A stretch of 20,751 nt of DNA from CAKSNH01 sp964422725 (GTDB lineage: Bacteria; Bacillota; Clostridia; UBA1381). Of this stretch, positions 5,840 through 15,513 are shown piece after piece. The position numbers and the translations under genes are program-made. Position 1 is the first letter of the stretch. The number at the start of each line of letters is the position of its first letter. The stretch is taken from positions 1 to 20,751 of the forward strand of contig CAYRCC010000037.1 of the NCBI GenBank assembly GCA_964422725.1, given 5' to 3'. The notes below the pieces were generated by a model. That model did not search any database. It saw nothing but the letters and a program-made list of their open reading frames with translations, and was not told where the DNA came from.

Positions 5840-8800
5840 ATGAAGAAAAAAGTATCATTTTTATGCGTACTTGCACTGCTTGTTCAGCTGCTTATACCGT
5901 TCTCGGCTTTGGCGGAGAACGAAACAGACGGTGCACAGACTGAGTATACTCAGCTTGAAACACCGACGGTGACGTATAATATGAACATTGACTGGAAGTA
6001 CAAAAGAGCGGCAGACAATGCGACATTTCCGCTTGCCGCCGCACTTGACGGCGTGAAAGACACGTCGGGCAAGAACTTTTACGATGTCGGCTACGACGAC
6101 AGCACATGGGAAACCGTCAGTCTGCCGCATGCGATAAACGCGGTGGATTCGTTTGACGGACTCGGAGTCGATGCCGGTGAAACGGGTCTTTACAGAGGAT
6201 TTATGTTTTACCGCAAGAACATAACCGTACCCGAAACTGATGCCGGAAAGAAATTCGTTATCGAGTTTGAGGCGTTCAGACAGTCGGTTTACGTTTATGT
6301 AAACGGCGAAATGGCAGGTTATTACGAAGCCGGAGTTGTGCCGGTAGGCTTTGACCTTACCGACTACATTGTAGCCGGTGCCGATAACGTAATTGCGGTT
6401 GCGACCGACAATACGTCTTACAGAGGTTCAAACAGTGTAACCCAGGAAACAATTCCGGGACATACGCCGGGCGATTTGTCGGGTTACAGATACCAGTGGA
6501 ACACCAAGGACTTCAACGAGGTTCAGGGCGGACTTACCGGTAACGTAAAGCTGCACGCGATGAATAAGATTTATCAGACATTGCCGCTTTACAGCAATAT
6601 GAAAACAATGGGTAACTACATTTACGGCAAAAACTTTGATTTGCGCGAAAATTCGGCGGATATCACGGTTGAGGCTGAGGTAAGAAACGAAACCGGCGAG
6701 GATAAGGATATAACTTTGCAGGTTGACATAGTTGACAATGACGGTGTGCTTGTTGCAAGTTTTGAAAGCGATGCCAAGACGGTGCCGGCGGCAACGGATA
6801 CGGAGGACGACCAGTTCCTTACGGTTGTTCCGGAAAACGCTTACGAAACCGAAAAAATTCCGGATACAGACGATGACGGAAATACGGTAATGGTAGATGC
6901 GGTTATCGAAAGAAACAGCGCACCTACAGATACGGTTGAGGTTGAAAAAATCACGGCAGAGCAGAATGTGTCGGGTTTGAAATTCTGGAGCGATGTATCG
7001 CCTAACCTTTATACGGTTTATACATATCTTAAAGACGGCGACGAGATTATCGACTCACAGAAAACGGTTACAGGTTTCAGAGAAGTTGTTTATGACGAAA
7101 CAAAGGGACTTCAGATTAACGGCAAAACCACATATCTTAAAGGTTATGCACAGCGTTCGACAAATGAATGGGCGGCAATCGGTGTGGCAAACGACTGGCT
7201 GTCGGACATTGATATGCAGCTTGTGAAAGAGTCTAACGCAAACTTTATCCGTTGGATGCACATTGCCCCAAACCCTGTTGACATAAGAGCCGGAGATAAA
7301 TACGGCGTTGTGTCGATAGTGCCGGCAGGCGATAAAGAGGGTGACGTATCGCGCAGAGCGTGGGATCAGCGTATGGAAACTATGCGTGACGTTATTATCT
7401 ATTTCAGAAACAGTCCGTCCGCTATATTCTATGAGGCGGGCAATAACCAAATAACTGCCGCACATATGCAGGCTATGACGGATTTGAGAAAAGAGCTTGA
7501 CCCGAACGGCTACAGATTTATGGGCTGCCGTACGATAAGCAGTCAGGACCAGATTGCGGCTGCCGAATGGGCAGGTACTATGCTTAACAGACACGGCAGC
7601 AATGCATACGCCTCAATGAAGGCTATAGGCAAATACATACCGATACTCGAAACCGAGTATCACAGAAACGAAGCACCAAGACGTGTATGGGACGATTTTT
7701 CACCGCCGTATTACGACTATGTGAATAAATATCTCGGTGCGGGCGCAAGCAAAACAGACGGTTATGACATTTGGGATCAGACACAGGAGGATTTCTCGCG
7801 CACGATGTTTAATGAGAGTGACGGATATTCTTACTATTATAACAACCGTGTCGGCGGTGTCGGTAAGAATGAGTATTCAGGCGCGGCAATGATGGTATGG
7901 TCGGATTCAAATATGCACGTTCGTAACTGCGGTGTTGAAAATGCGCGTACGTCGGGTCGTGTTGATGCGATAAGAGTAAAGAAAGAATCTTTCTATGCTA
8001 TTCAGGCGGCACAGTCGACAGAGCCTAAAATTCACATTTTGGGTCACTGGAATTACCCTGAATACATAAAGGACGATAGAGAAAACGGAAACTACTGGTA
8101 CGAGGATAAAACATGGAACGGTACATACTGGGAGCCGAACGGTACGTTTTTACAGAGAGATCCTACAAAGAAAACAGTATATGTAATCGGTTCAGAGGGT
8201 ATTGCAAAGGTAGAGCTTTATGTAAATGACGAGCTGGCAGGAACTGACACTTCGGCTGAAAACAACTACATTTACGCGTTTGACAATATCGACGTTACAC
8301 AATCGGGAAAGATAAGTGCAAAGGCGTATAATGAAAGAGAAGAGGTTATAGCCGAGCATGAGATAAAGACAGCCGGCGAGGCGGCTCAAATTAAACTTAC
8401 CCCTGTACTCGGTCCGGACGGATTTTTGGCAGACGGCAGCGACCTTGCGTATATAGACGTATCGGTTGTAGATGCCGAGGGTAATGTTTGCCCGCTTGAC
8501 GAAAGAAAAATCACATTCGCGGTAAGCGATGATTCAAAGGTTAAGTTTATAGGCGGTTATAACAGCGGTTACTACGGCGACGGTCTTAGCGGCGACGGAG
8601 ACAGAATTGTAAATCACAAGAATTATGTGTTTGCCGAGTGCGGTATAAACAGAGTATTCCTGCAATCGACGCGTGAGGCGGGCGAATTTACGGTTACCGC
8701 AACGGCTGAGGGTATGCAGCCTGCACAGCTTACGCTGAATACAGAAGAATTTTTAACAGAGGGCGGTCTTACAACTACAGATGTGTCCGCGTGGAAACAG

Positions 8801-11800
8801 GGCGCAGTACCTACTCCGGCTCCGACGGCTCAGGTTCCGTCGATGAAGGTTTTGAGCGATACGTTTGTTGCGGACTGGACAGAAGAAACAGGTAACGTTG
8901 TAAAGGTTACAACGGATAAAAAGGATTATTATACGGTAAAGGTTGACGGCGAAGAGCTTGTGCTTACAAACAAAGCATTTAAGCCGGACAGCAGTACGGG
9001 TGTTGTAGGTGAAATCAATCCTATTCTTGACGCGTTGAAAGAAAGCGGATTGAATTTTGACTACACCTATGCAAAGGATACGGGAGTAATACCTGAAGTG
9101 CTTAACGGTCAGGGTGCAAGCCTGCCGCTTATTACGATTACCACAGGCACCGATACCGTATACGTGGCAAACGGTTCGACGGTTGTTGCCAAAAACAGCG
9201 ATATAAACCTTACAAACTACCAGATAATTGCAAATTCCGACAATTCGGCACTTATTGCGGAGCTCAGCTCGGTATTGGGTTATATAAACGGGGTTTCGTT
9301 TACGGTAGATGAAGAAAACAAGGTATTTGACATTACGGTTGAAAAACCGATGGCAGAGTTGATGGCGGACGATAACGAAAGCGCTCTTCCGCTTGAACTT
9401 AGCTATAAAAACGGCGCGGTGACGGTTAAAGATGTTTCGGATACAGACGAAGTAAAGCGTGCGGCAGTTATTTTTGCCGGCTATGACAGCGATATGATAT
9501 TGCGCAAAGTAGAAATTTGTGACGTTGACTATCAAAACGGTATACCGGTGCCTGATGGAATGGGCGAAATGAGCGTTGTAAAGGCTATGGTTTGGGACAG
9601 CGTTCTCGGCGGAAAACCTATGGGTAAGTCGATTTACTGCACAGAGGACGAACCGCAAGTGACTATAACGCCTATGCCTGTGCCAACGGCAACTCCTACG
9701 GCAACTCCTAACGTGACAATAGCGCCTACTCCTACACCGGAGCTTGACGTGATTTACAAATACGATAAAGTTTTGGCTGACTGCAAGTGTGATACGGCTG
9801 TGCAAAACGGTGTCGTAAGCGAGGACACGTCACCTGACGGCACAGCATATCTGACGGCAACAGACGGAGATATTTGTCTGCCGGGTATCGGTTACAACTC
9901 GAAAGAGGATTTGATGTGGGAGGCTGATGTACGTTTCAATAACGACGGCTCAAGCATTATTCCGCGTGATGAGGGAGATAAGAAGTTCGGCAGCTGTATA
10001 AAAAGACACGGTAATACGCTGGCGATAGAAAAAAGCTCAAATAACTTTGCAGAATATGGAACAGTTGACCCGACAGCGTGGTATAAGATAGTTCTTATAG
10101 GCCGCTACAGTGCGGCGGACGCAAACATTGATATGATAGTCTACAAATATAATGACGACGGCACAAAAGAGCTTGTAGGCAAGTACGACAATGTAAGCAC
10201 GCGTAACCTGTATGCAAACAGCAATAACGGTGCGAGCCACTGGAATGCCGGCGGCGGTATCAGCGTTGATAATGCAAGAATAACTCTGCTCGGCGCGGAT
10301 AAGATTAATATGACATCGGACAGCGACACAATCAAAGCCGGCAACACGATGCAGTTTGACTACAGCGCAACAAGACAGGGTGCATATATCACAAAACCGT
10401 CGGTTACATGGGCGGTTTACAATGCCGACGATACAGCACCGCTTGAAGATGAAAATATTTCAATCACAGCGAACGGTGTGCTGAATGTAGGTCTTGATGC
10501 ACAGTCACAGACGATAAACGTAAGAGCGACTGCCGAGAGCGGAGTTTATGCCGCAAAGGCAATAACGGTAAGTGCAGTTGATATTTCGGACGTTAAGTTC
10601 GATACGCTTACACTCAGCACAACTGATGAATATGTAAGCTCGGAAAAATCTATGACAATTACCGCCAAAGCTACAAAGGACGGCGCGGAAGTAACTCTTG
10701 CGGACAGCGACCTTATCTGGTATGCTACGGATTCGACCAATATGGTTAAGCTCGGCGACAATTTGAAGTGGATTAAGATTGAAAACGGCGTTGTAACGGT
10801 TGACCCTAAGGCGGTTACACAGGATATTACGGTTCGTGCGGCTGACCCTGACGATAAGGTGAGAGGAAGCATTGCGGTTCATATTAAGGCAAGTGATGCA
10901 CTTGAAGGTAATGAGGACGGCGCAAAGGACAGATTGCTGTTCTCGTCAAACGGTGAGCAGACTCTTGAAAACACCGAAAGCGTTTTGAGTGTTGACGGAA
11001 CGCACGCATACAAAGCAACGGCAGGCTATGTAACGGGTAATATTGCCGAAACGGCGGGCGATATCGTTGTTGAAATGGATATTAAGTTTGCGGCGGCAGG
11101 CGCGGGATTCCAGCCGGCGAAAACGGGTAAGGTAAATACATGCGTGGTTTATAAAGACGGTCAGCTTGCGGTTCAGACAGCCAGCAACAGCTTTACGAAG
11201 TACGCTGAGGTTTCGTCGGATAAGTGGTATCACATAACACTTATAAGAAAACAGGGCGCATATGCGCATATTATCCTTGAGGAGTATGACGACGACGGAA
11301 ATCGTACAAACAGAAAGGTTATCAAAGATGTAAATCAGCGTAATGACCAGCCGACGGCGTTTATCAATATCAACAGCGGAACGGTTTATGACAATCTCAG
11401 AATTTTGTCACCTGTTCCGACAGACATTGAAATAAGCACAGATGTAGAAACGGTATTTGCCGGCGAAACTGCAAAGGCAACGGCGGTGTTGTACTGGAAC
11501 GAAGTTGAAATGAAGAATCCTGATTCAACGCTGTTTGAGTATAAGATTTACGATTCAGAGAATAAATATCCGCTTGACAGCGACCTTATTACGGTAAATG
11601 CAGACGGTGTTGTTACGGTAGATGCTATGGCAGATACGCAGGACGTATATGTAAGAGCAGTTGCAAAACAGAGCGGTAAGAGCGCAAGTGCTAAGCTGAG
11701 CGTTAAGCCGTCTGATATTGTTACGATTAACAAGCTGGGTATTGATGCCGAAACGGAGTCGAAGTTTGCAACACTGTTTGTGACAAAGAACTTCTTCTAC

Positions 11801-12304
11801 TCGGACGACATTATGTTCATAACACAGATATTCGATGAGAATAACGTTCTTAAGCATACATACACAAAGGCAATGTACGGAGATGCGCTGACAATCGGTG
11901 AAAACGAGGTAACTCTTAACATAGAAATGCCGGAGGACTTTGACAAGACTAAGGATACAGTTAAGATTTACGCATTGACAAAACTGTCGGCAAACGATGC
12001 AACCGCGGCAGACGGAACGCTTACGGTTACCAAGAACAAAGGCAATGCGGTTATCACAGCCGCACCGACATATGATGTGGGTTCGGACGTTGCAGTGCTT
12101 GTACTGAAAGCAGATGCTGACGAAACCGACGTTAAGGAAAGTGACATTCTTTACTTTGACGTGCTGTCTAGTACCGATGCGGCAAGCGCAACTCTTGCGT
12201 GGGCACAGACGTATGACGGTGATTATGTTGTTAAGACGGCAGGTAAAGTTAGCGGTGTACTGAAAGTAGTGACGGACGGTAGTGCCGTTGAGGAAACAGA
12301 ATAA
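5840..12304 (+). CDS. Very large secreted multidomain GH2-type glycoside hydrolase
   Basis: 2154-residue exoprotein. The ATG at 5840 is chosen because GAGGAG (5832-5837) precedes it and a signal peptide follows (Lys-rich start, hydrophobic core, cleavage after ALA-25); a GTG at 5798 would spoil both. Domains: GH2 sugar-binding jelly roll (about 45-240), Ig-like (265-415), TIM barrel (420-720), DUF4982-like (775-845), Ig-like (845-970). A Pro-Thr linker (990-1000) leads to a module at 1000-1270. A second linker (1273-1300) is followed by a LamG-like module (1305-1487), Ig-like repeats, a second LamG-like module (1695-1857), another Ig-like domain and a C-terminal beta module. The nucleophile candidate is E606 in TEYH. 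The acid/base position, normally Asn-Glu, reads N535-N536. No dockerin, SLH or sortase signal is visible, so it is probably released or held by its binding modules. The substrate is unknown. Confidence 0.88.
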   Translation: MKKKVSFLCVLALLVQLLIPFSALAENETDGAQTEYTQLETPTVTYNMNIDWKYKRAADNATFPLAAALDGVKDTSGKNFYDVGYDDSTWETVSLPHAINAVDSFDGLGVDAGETGLYRGFMFYRKNITVPETDAGKKFVIEFEAFRQSVYVYVNGEMAGYYEAGVVPVGFDLTDYIVAGADNVIAVATDNTSYRGSNSVTQETIPGHTPGDLSGYRYQWNTKDFNEVQGGLTGNVKLHAMNKIYQTLPLYSNMKTMGNYIYGKNFDLRENSADITVEAEVRNETGEDKDITLQVDIVDNDGVLVASFESDAKTVPAATDTEDDQFLTVVPENAYETEKIPDTDDDGNTVMVDAVIERNSAPTDTVEVEKITAEQNVSGLKFWSDVSPNLYTVYTYLKDGDEIIDSQKTVTGFREVVYDETKGLQINGKTTYLKGYAQRSTNEWAAIGVANDWLSDIDMQLVKESNANFIRWMHIAPNPVDIRAGDKYGVVSIVPAGDKEGDVSRRAWDQRMETMRDVIIYFRNSPSAIFYEAGNNQITAAHMQAMTDLRKELDPNGYRFMGCRTISSQDQIAAAEWAGTMLNRHGSNAYASMKAIGKYIPILETEYHRNEAPRRVWDDFSPPYYDYVNKYLGAGASKTDGYDIWDQTQEDFSRTMFNESDGYSYYYNNRVGGVGKNEYSGAAMMVWSDSNMHVRNCGVENARTSGRVDAIRVKKESFYAIQAAQSTEPKIHILGHWNYPEYIKDDRENGNYWYEDKTWNGTYWEPNGTFLQRDPTKKTVYVIGSEGIAKVELYVNDELAGTDTSAENNYIYAFDNIDVTQSGKISAKAYNEREEVIAEHEIKTAGEAAQIKLTPVLGPDGFLADGSDLAYIDVSVVDAEGNVCPLDERKITFAVSDDSKVKFIGGYNSGYYGDGLSGDGDRIVNHKNYVFAECGINRVFLQSTREAGEFTVTATAEGMQPAQLTLNTEEFLTEGGLTTTDVSAWKQGAVPTPAPTAQVPSMKVLSDTFVADWTEETGNVVKVTTDKKDYYTVKVDGEELVLTNKAFKPDSSTGVVGEINPILDALKESGLNFDYTYAKDTGVIPEVLNGQGASLPLITITTGTDTVYVANGSTVVAKNSDINLTNYQIIANSDNSALIAELSSVLGYINGVSFTVDEENKVFDITVEKPMAELMADDNESALPLELSYKNGAVTVKDVSDTDEVKRAAVIFAGYDSDMILRKVEICDVDYQNGIPVPDGMGEMSVVKAMVWDSVLGGKPMGKSIYCTEDEPQVTITPMPVPTATPTATPNVTIAPTPTPELDVIYKYDKVLADCKCDTAVQNGVVSEDTSPDGTAYLTATDGDICLPGIGYNSKEDLMWEADVRFNNDGSSIIPRDEGDKKFGSCIKRHGNTLAIEKSSNNFAEYGTVDPTAWYKIVLIGRYSAADANIDMIVYKYNDDGTKELVGKYDNVSTRNLYANSNNGASHWNAGGGISVDNARITLLGADKINMTSDSDTIKAGNTMQFDYSATRQGAYITKPSVTWAVYNADDTAPLEDENISITANGVLNVGLDAQSQTINVRATAESGVYAAKAITVSAVDISDVKFDTLTLSTTDEYVSSEKSMTITAKATKDGAEVTLADSDLIWYATDSTNMVKLGDNLKWIKIENGVVTVDPKAVTQDITVRAADPDDKVRGSIAVHIKASDALEGNEDGAKDRLLFSSNGEQTLENTESVLSVDGTHAYKATAGYVTGNIAETAGDIVVEMDIKFAAAGAGFQPAKTGKVNTCVVYKDGQLAVQTASNSFTKYAEVSSDKWYHITLIRKQGAYAHIILEEYDDDGNRTNRKVIKDVNQRNDQPTAFININSGTVYDNLRILSPVPTDIEISTDVETVFAGETAKATAVLYWNEVEMKNPDSTLFEYKIYDSENKYPLDSDLITVNADGVVTVDAMADTQDVYVRAVAKQSGKSASAKLSVKPSDIVTINKLGIDAETESKFATLFVTKNFFYSDDIMFITQIFDENNVLKHTYTKAMYGDALTIGENEVTLNIEMPEDFDKTKDTVKIYALTKLSANDATAADGTLTVTKNKGNAVITAAPTYDVGSDVAVLVLKADADETDVKESDILYFDVLSSTDAASATLAWAQTYDGDYVVKTAGKVSGVLKVVTDGSAVEETE
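9686..9709 (+). repeat. 12-bp tandem repeat encoding the Pro-Thr linker
   Basis: ACGGCAACTCCT is repeated exactly twice (9686-9697 and 9698-9709). It encodes part of the PTATPTATP linker between the two halves of the GH2 protein. Confidence 0.7.
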
Positions 12305-12314
12305 AATACAGCAG

Positions 12315-12374
12315 CTGCGGAAACGAATTTCCGCAGAGCAAAGCGGCAATCGAAAGGTTGCCGCTTTCTTGCGT
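12315..12374 (+). terminator. Tandem hairpins ending the GH2 transcript
   Basis: The first stem has 9 bp (12315-12323 with 12328-12336). The second has 10 bp (12340-12349 with 12358-12367) and is followed by a T-containing stretch, CTTGCGTTT. Together they lie directly after the GH2 stop and probably terminate its transcription, making enolase a separate unit. Confidence 0.75.
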
Positions 12375-12469
12375 TTATCCGAATATTTATTCAAAACGAT
12401 TAATTCCGTTATGCATAAATTTTGACTGTGGTGCACAAACTACAAAAAATGAATGAAAGGCGGCTGTTT

Positions 12470-13738
12470 ATGAAACACGATTTCAAAATTACAAATATAA
12501 TCGCACGGGAAATACTCGATTCGCGTTCAAATCCAACCGTTGAGGCGGAGGTGTACACCGAAAATGCAATGGGGCGCGCCGCTGTACCGTCGGGTGCCTC
12601 TACGGGCGTGTTTGAGGCGGCACAGCTGCGTGACGGTGACCCTTGCAGATACTGCGGAAACGGCGTAAAAACGGCGGTGGATAACGTAAACGGCAAAATC
12701 GCAAAACAGCTTATCAACCGCAACGTACTGGATCAGCGCGGTATTGACAAACTTCTCTGCATGCTCGATTCAACTCCCAACAAGGAAGTTCTCGGTGCAA
12801 ATGCAATTCTTGCGGTGTCGCTTGCCGCCGCGTCCGCCGCCGCAAATTCGCTCGGCGTTCCGCTTTACCGCTATATCGGCGGCAGTAACGCGCACGTTCT
12901 GCCGATACCGATGATGAATATTATAAACGGCGGTGTTCATGCCGACAACAATATTGATATACAGGAATTTATGATTATGCCGGTCGGAGCCTCGTGTTTC
13001 TCGGCAGGACTCAGAATGTGCAGTGAGGTTTACCGTGCGCTGAAAACACTGCTCTCGGAAAAAGACTGCTGTACTGCGGTCGGCGATGAGGGTGGGTTTG
13101 CGCCGAATCTTGCAAATGATGAGGAGGCGTTTTGCCTGATATTGGACGCTGTCGAAAAAGCCGGATATAAAGCCGGTTCGGATTTTATGCTTGCCGTCGA
13201 TGCCGCGGCCTCGGGGTGGTATTGCTCCGGCGGTACTTATAAAGCACCGAAATCGGGTATGATGTACGACAGCGATACCCTTGCTGCATACTGGACGTAT
13301 CTCAGCGGAAAATATCCGCTGTATTCGATTGAGGACGGAGCGGCAGAGGACGACTGGGATACGTGGAAAAAACTCACAAATTCGCTCGGTTCAGGTGTTC
13401 GTCTGGTCGGCGACGACTTGTTTGTCACCAATTCCGAGCGTTTAAAGCGCGGTATACGCGAAAATGCGGCAAATGCAGTCCTTATAAAGCCGAACCAAAT
13501 CGGCACGCTCACAGAAACTCTCGACACCGTGCGTGTCGCGCAGAGCAGTGGGTATACGGCTATATTATCTCACCGAAGCGGTGATACGGAGGACAGCATA
13601 ATTGCCGATATTGCCGTTGCGGTAAATTGCGGATTTATCAAATCCGGCGCGCCGTGCAGAAGTGAACGCACCGCAAAATACAACCAATTGCTGAGAATTG
13701 AAGGCGAGCTTGCAAAAAACGGCAAATATGGGGTCTGA
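12470..13738 (+). CDS. eno: Enolase (phosphopyruvate hydratase)
   Basis: Cytoplasmic glycolytic enzyme converting 2-phosphoglycerate to phosphoenolpyruvate. At 422 residues it is close to the usual 415-435. The ATG at 12470 is preferred over an upstream TTG (12422) because GAAAGGCGG (12455-12463) precedes it and MKHDFKITNIIAREILDSR matches the family N-terminus. Key residues are visible: catalytic E207 (GDEGG) and K340 (IKPNQIGT), magnesium ligands D244, E288 and D315, H157 in the GGVHADNN loop, the SHRSGDTED loop (367-375) and K391. Some positions are less common, such as SGASTGVFEA (41-50) and GAPCRSERTAKYNQ near the end, giving a somewhat divergent sequence with a complete active site. A second enolase elsewhere in the genome is possible. 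No strong promoter was found in the 95 bases after the GH2 terminator. Confidence 0.95.
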   Translation: MKHDFKITNIIAREILDSRSNPTVEAEVYTENAMGRAAVPSGASTGVFEAAQLRDGDPCRYCGNGVKTAVDNVNGKIAKQLINRNVLDQRGIDKLLCMLDSTPNKEVLGANAILAVSLAAASAAANSLGVPLYRYIGGSNAHVLPIPMMNIINGGVHADNNIDIQEFMIMPVGASCFSAGLRMCSEVYRALKTLLSEKDCCTAVGDEGGFAPNLANDEEAFCLILDAVEKAGYKAGSDFMLAVDAAASGWYCSGGTYKAPKSGMMYDSDTLAAYWTYLSGKYPLYSIEDGAAEDDWDTWKKLTNSLGSGVRLVGDDLFVTNSERLKRGIRENAANAVLIKPNQIGTLTETLDTVRVAQSSGYTAILSHRSGDTEDSIIADIAVAVNCGFIKSGAPCRSERTAKYNQLLRIEGELAKNGKYGV

Positions 13739-13742
13739 AATT

Positions 13743-13798
13743 AGGGGGTTTGCGGCAAAAATGATAAAAATAATTATTTTTGTTGCAAATTTGCCCCT
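13743..13798. terminator. Long imperfect hairpin after enolase, possible terminator
   Basis: The inner stem 13749-13761 pairs with 13777-13789 (13 bp with two G-T pairs). The outer AGGGGG (13743-13748) can pair with CCCCT (13794-13798). It begins just after the eno stop. No T-run follows directly, but one lies at 13837-13846. It probably ends or stabilises the eno transcript. Confidence 0.5.
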
Positions 13799-13855
13799 CA
13801 AATTACGGAAATTAGCTTAAATTTGCAATTGTATTGAATTTTTTTAAATAAGCAC

Positions 13856-13884
13856 TTGCATTTTGATAATATTCGTGTTACAAT
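13856..13884 (+). promoter_or_regulatory. Promoter of gdhA
   Basis: TTGCAT (13856-13861) and TACAAT (13879-13884) are separated by 17 bases. Transcription from about 13891 would give an 88-base AT-rich leader before the gdhA start. No known riboswitch fold was recognised in the leader. Confidence 0.65.
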
Positions 13885-13978
13885 TAAAAATGTTGGGAGC
13901 TGATTATTTATTTAAGCAAATTATCGGGTTTCAATTTAGGTAAAACGTTGAAAATTTTAAATTGAGGAGGGCATACAT

Positions 13979-15310
13979 ATGTCATACGCACAAGACATAC
14001 TAGCAAAATTGAAAGAAAAGAACGCCTCGGAGCCTGAATTTATTCAAGCCGCAACGGAAGTTTTGTCAACACTTGAACCTGTGTTTGAAAAACATCCGGA
14101 ATTTGAGGCACAGGGTCTTTTGGAAAGACTTGTTGAACCTGAAAGACAGATTAAGTTCAGAGTACCTTGGGTTGACGATAACGGCAAAGTACAGGTAAAC
14201 TGCGGATACAGAGTTCAGTTTAACAGTGCAATCGGTCCTTACAAGGGCGGACTTCGTTTCCACCCGTCGGTAAATATCGGTATTATCAAATTCCTTGGTT
14301 TTGAACAGATTTTCAAGAACTCGCTTACAGGCTTGCCTATCGGCGGCGGCAAGGGCGGTTCGGACTTTGACCCTAAGGGTAAGTCGGACAGAGAGGTTAT
14401 GGCGTTCTGCCAGAGCTTTATGACAGAGCTTTGCAAATATATAGGTGCGGACGTTGACGTTCCTGCCGGTGACATTGGTGTGGGTGCGCGTGAGATTGGT
14501 TATTTGTATGGTCAGTATAAGAGAATAACAGGACTTTATGAGGGCGTGCTTACCGGTAAAGGCTTGACATACGGCGGCTCTCTTGCACGAAAAGAAGCAA
14601 CGGGCTACGGTCTTGTATACTTCACACAGGAAATGCTCAAGGATATGGGTACGGATTTTAACGGCAAGACGGTTGTTGTTTCGGGTTCGGGCAACGTTGC
14701 CATTTATGCTGCGGAAAAGGTTCAGACATTGGGCGGCAAAGTGGTTGCAATGAGCGATTCAAACGGTTGGGTTTACGATGCCGAGGGTATCGACCTTGCA
14801 CTTGTTAAGGAAATCAAGGAAGTTAAGAGAGGCAGAATTAAAGAGTATGCCGAGGCGCGTTCGAGTGCACAGTACCACGAGGGTAAAGGTATCTGGACTG
14901 TTAAGTGTGACATTGCTCTTCCGTGTGCTACTCAGAACGAGTTGCTTATCGACGATGCAAAAGCGTTGGTAGCAAACGGCTGTCAGGTAGTTGCGGAAGG
15001 TGCTAATATGCCTACAACAATCGAGGCTACAAAGTATTTGCAGGAAAACGGCGTATACTTTGCTCCGGGTAAAGCTTCAAATGCCGGCGGTGTTGCTACA
15101 TCAGCACTTGAGATGAGTCAGAACTCTATGCGTTTGTCGTGGACGTTCGAGGAAGTTGACGAAAAGCTCAAGGGTATTATGCAGAACATTTACAGAAATG
15201 CGGCAGACTCGGCTAAGGAATACGGCTTTGAGAAAGACCTTGTTACAGGTGCTAACATTGCCGGATTTATGAAGATTGCCGATGCTATGATGGCTCAGGG
15301 TATTTGCTAA
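13979..15310 (+). CDS. gdhA: Glutamate dehydrogenase, NADP-type, hexameric
   Basis: Cytoplasmic enzyme interconverting 2-oxoglutarate plus ammonia and glutamate, the main ammonia-assimilation step in many anaerobes. The 443-residue length is typical of the class of about 445-450 residues. Visible signatures are GPYKGGLRFHPSVN with K89, GGGKGG with catalytic K125, and PAGDIGVG with D165. The dinucleotide-binding fold carries GSGNVA (236-241), then VVAMSDSNG, where SDS after the second strand resembles NADP-using members such as E. coli GdhA. Cofactor choice is inferred from this. The ATG has an excellent GAGGAGG ribosome site (13964-13970). It is a single-gene unit with its own promoter and a strong terminator, and it faces coaBC. 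Confidence 0.96.
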   Translation: MSYAQDILAKLKEKNASEPEFIQAATEVLSTLEPVFEKHPEFEAQGLLERLVEPERQIKFRVPWVDDNGKVQVNCGYRVQFNSAIGPYKGGLRFHPSVNIGIIKFLGFEQIFKNSLTGLPIGGGKGGSDFDPKGKSDREVMAFCQSFMTELCKYIGADVDVPAGDIGVGAREIGYLYGQYKRITGLYEGVLTGKGLTYGGSLARKEATGYGLVYFTQEMLKDMGTDFNGKTVVVSGSGNVAIYAAEKVQTLGGKVVAMSDSNGWVYDAEGIDLALVKEIKEVKRGRIKEYAEARSSAQYHEGKGIWTVKCDIALPCATQNELLIDDAKALVANGCQVVAEGANMPTTIEATKYLQENGVYFAPGKASNAGGVATSALEMSQNSMRLSWTFEEVDEKLKGIMQNIYRNAADSAKEYGFEKDLVTGANIAGFMKIADAMMAQGIC

Positions 15311-15369
15311 TCTCAATTTGATAATATATAAATAGGCTGTAGAAAAATAGCCTTTGAAAAGTATTGTAC

Positions 15370-15426
15370 AAAAAATCTCCTAAAACACAGTAAAATCAAG
15401 CTGTGTTTCGGGAGATTTTTTATTTT
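15370..15426. terminator. Long bidirectional terminator between gdhA and coaBC
   Basis: Arms 15370-15390 and 15401-15421 pair over about 20 bp with one mismatch and one wobble. T-rich sequence flanks it on the plus strand, and A-rich sequence on the other side gives a T-run on the minus strand. It can stop transcripts from both converging genes. Confidence 0.85.
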
Positions 15427-15489
15427 TATAAGACTGTTTTGTACAAATTGATATTAAAAAGGCTTGCTCCAAACCTTAACGCAAATCTC

Positions 15490-15512
15490 AACGGCTTGAG
15501 CTGCCGTTTTTT
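15490..15512 (+). terminator. Second small hairpin with T-run abutting the coaBC stop
   Basis: AACGGC (15490-15495) pairs with GCCGTT (15503-15508). The T-run reads toward plus and reaches to within a few bases of the coaBC stop codon at 15514. It could block plus-strand read-through from gdhA into the antisense of coaBC. Confidence 0.5.
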
Positions 15513-15513
15513 G

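Noticed and set aside
5692..5943. Plus-strand ORF with an AGAGGTG site before its ATG, overlapping the GH2 promoter and signal peptide
   Set aside because: The Shine-Dalgarno match is tempting, but the ORF covers the GH2 promoter elements and then runs out of frame through the signal peptide. No domain and no promoter for it was seen.
8753..9805. Long antisense ORF (350 codons) within the GH2 gene
   Set aside because: Its product is rich in Arg, Cys and His with no recognisable domain or start site. It is the mirror of biased codon use in the real gene on the other strand.
11555..12436. Antisense ORF of 293 codons at the 3' end of the GH2 gene
   Set aside because: It runs through the GH2 terminator hairpins, is Cys-rich without a domain, and has no ribosome site. 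A reading-frame shadow.
13885..13978. Riboswitch in the gdhA leader
   Set aside because: The leader is AT-rich without conserved riboswitch motifs or a terminator hairpin that could alternate.
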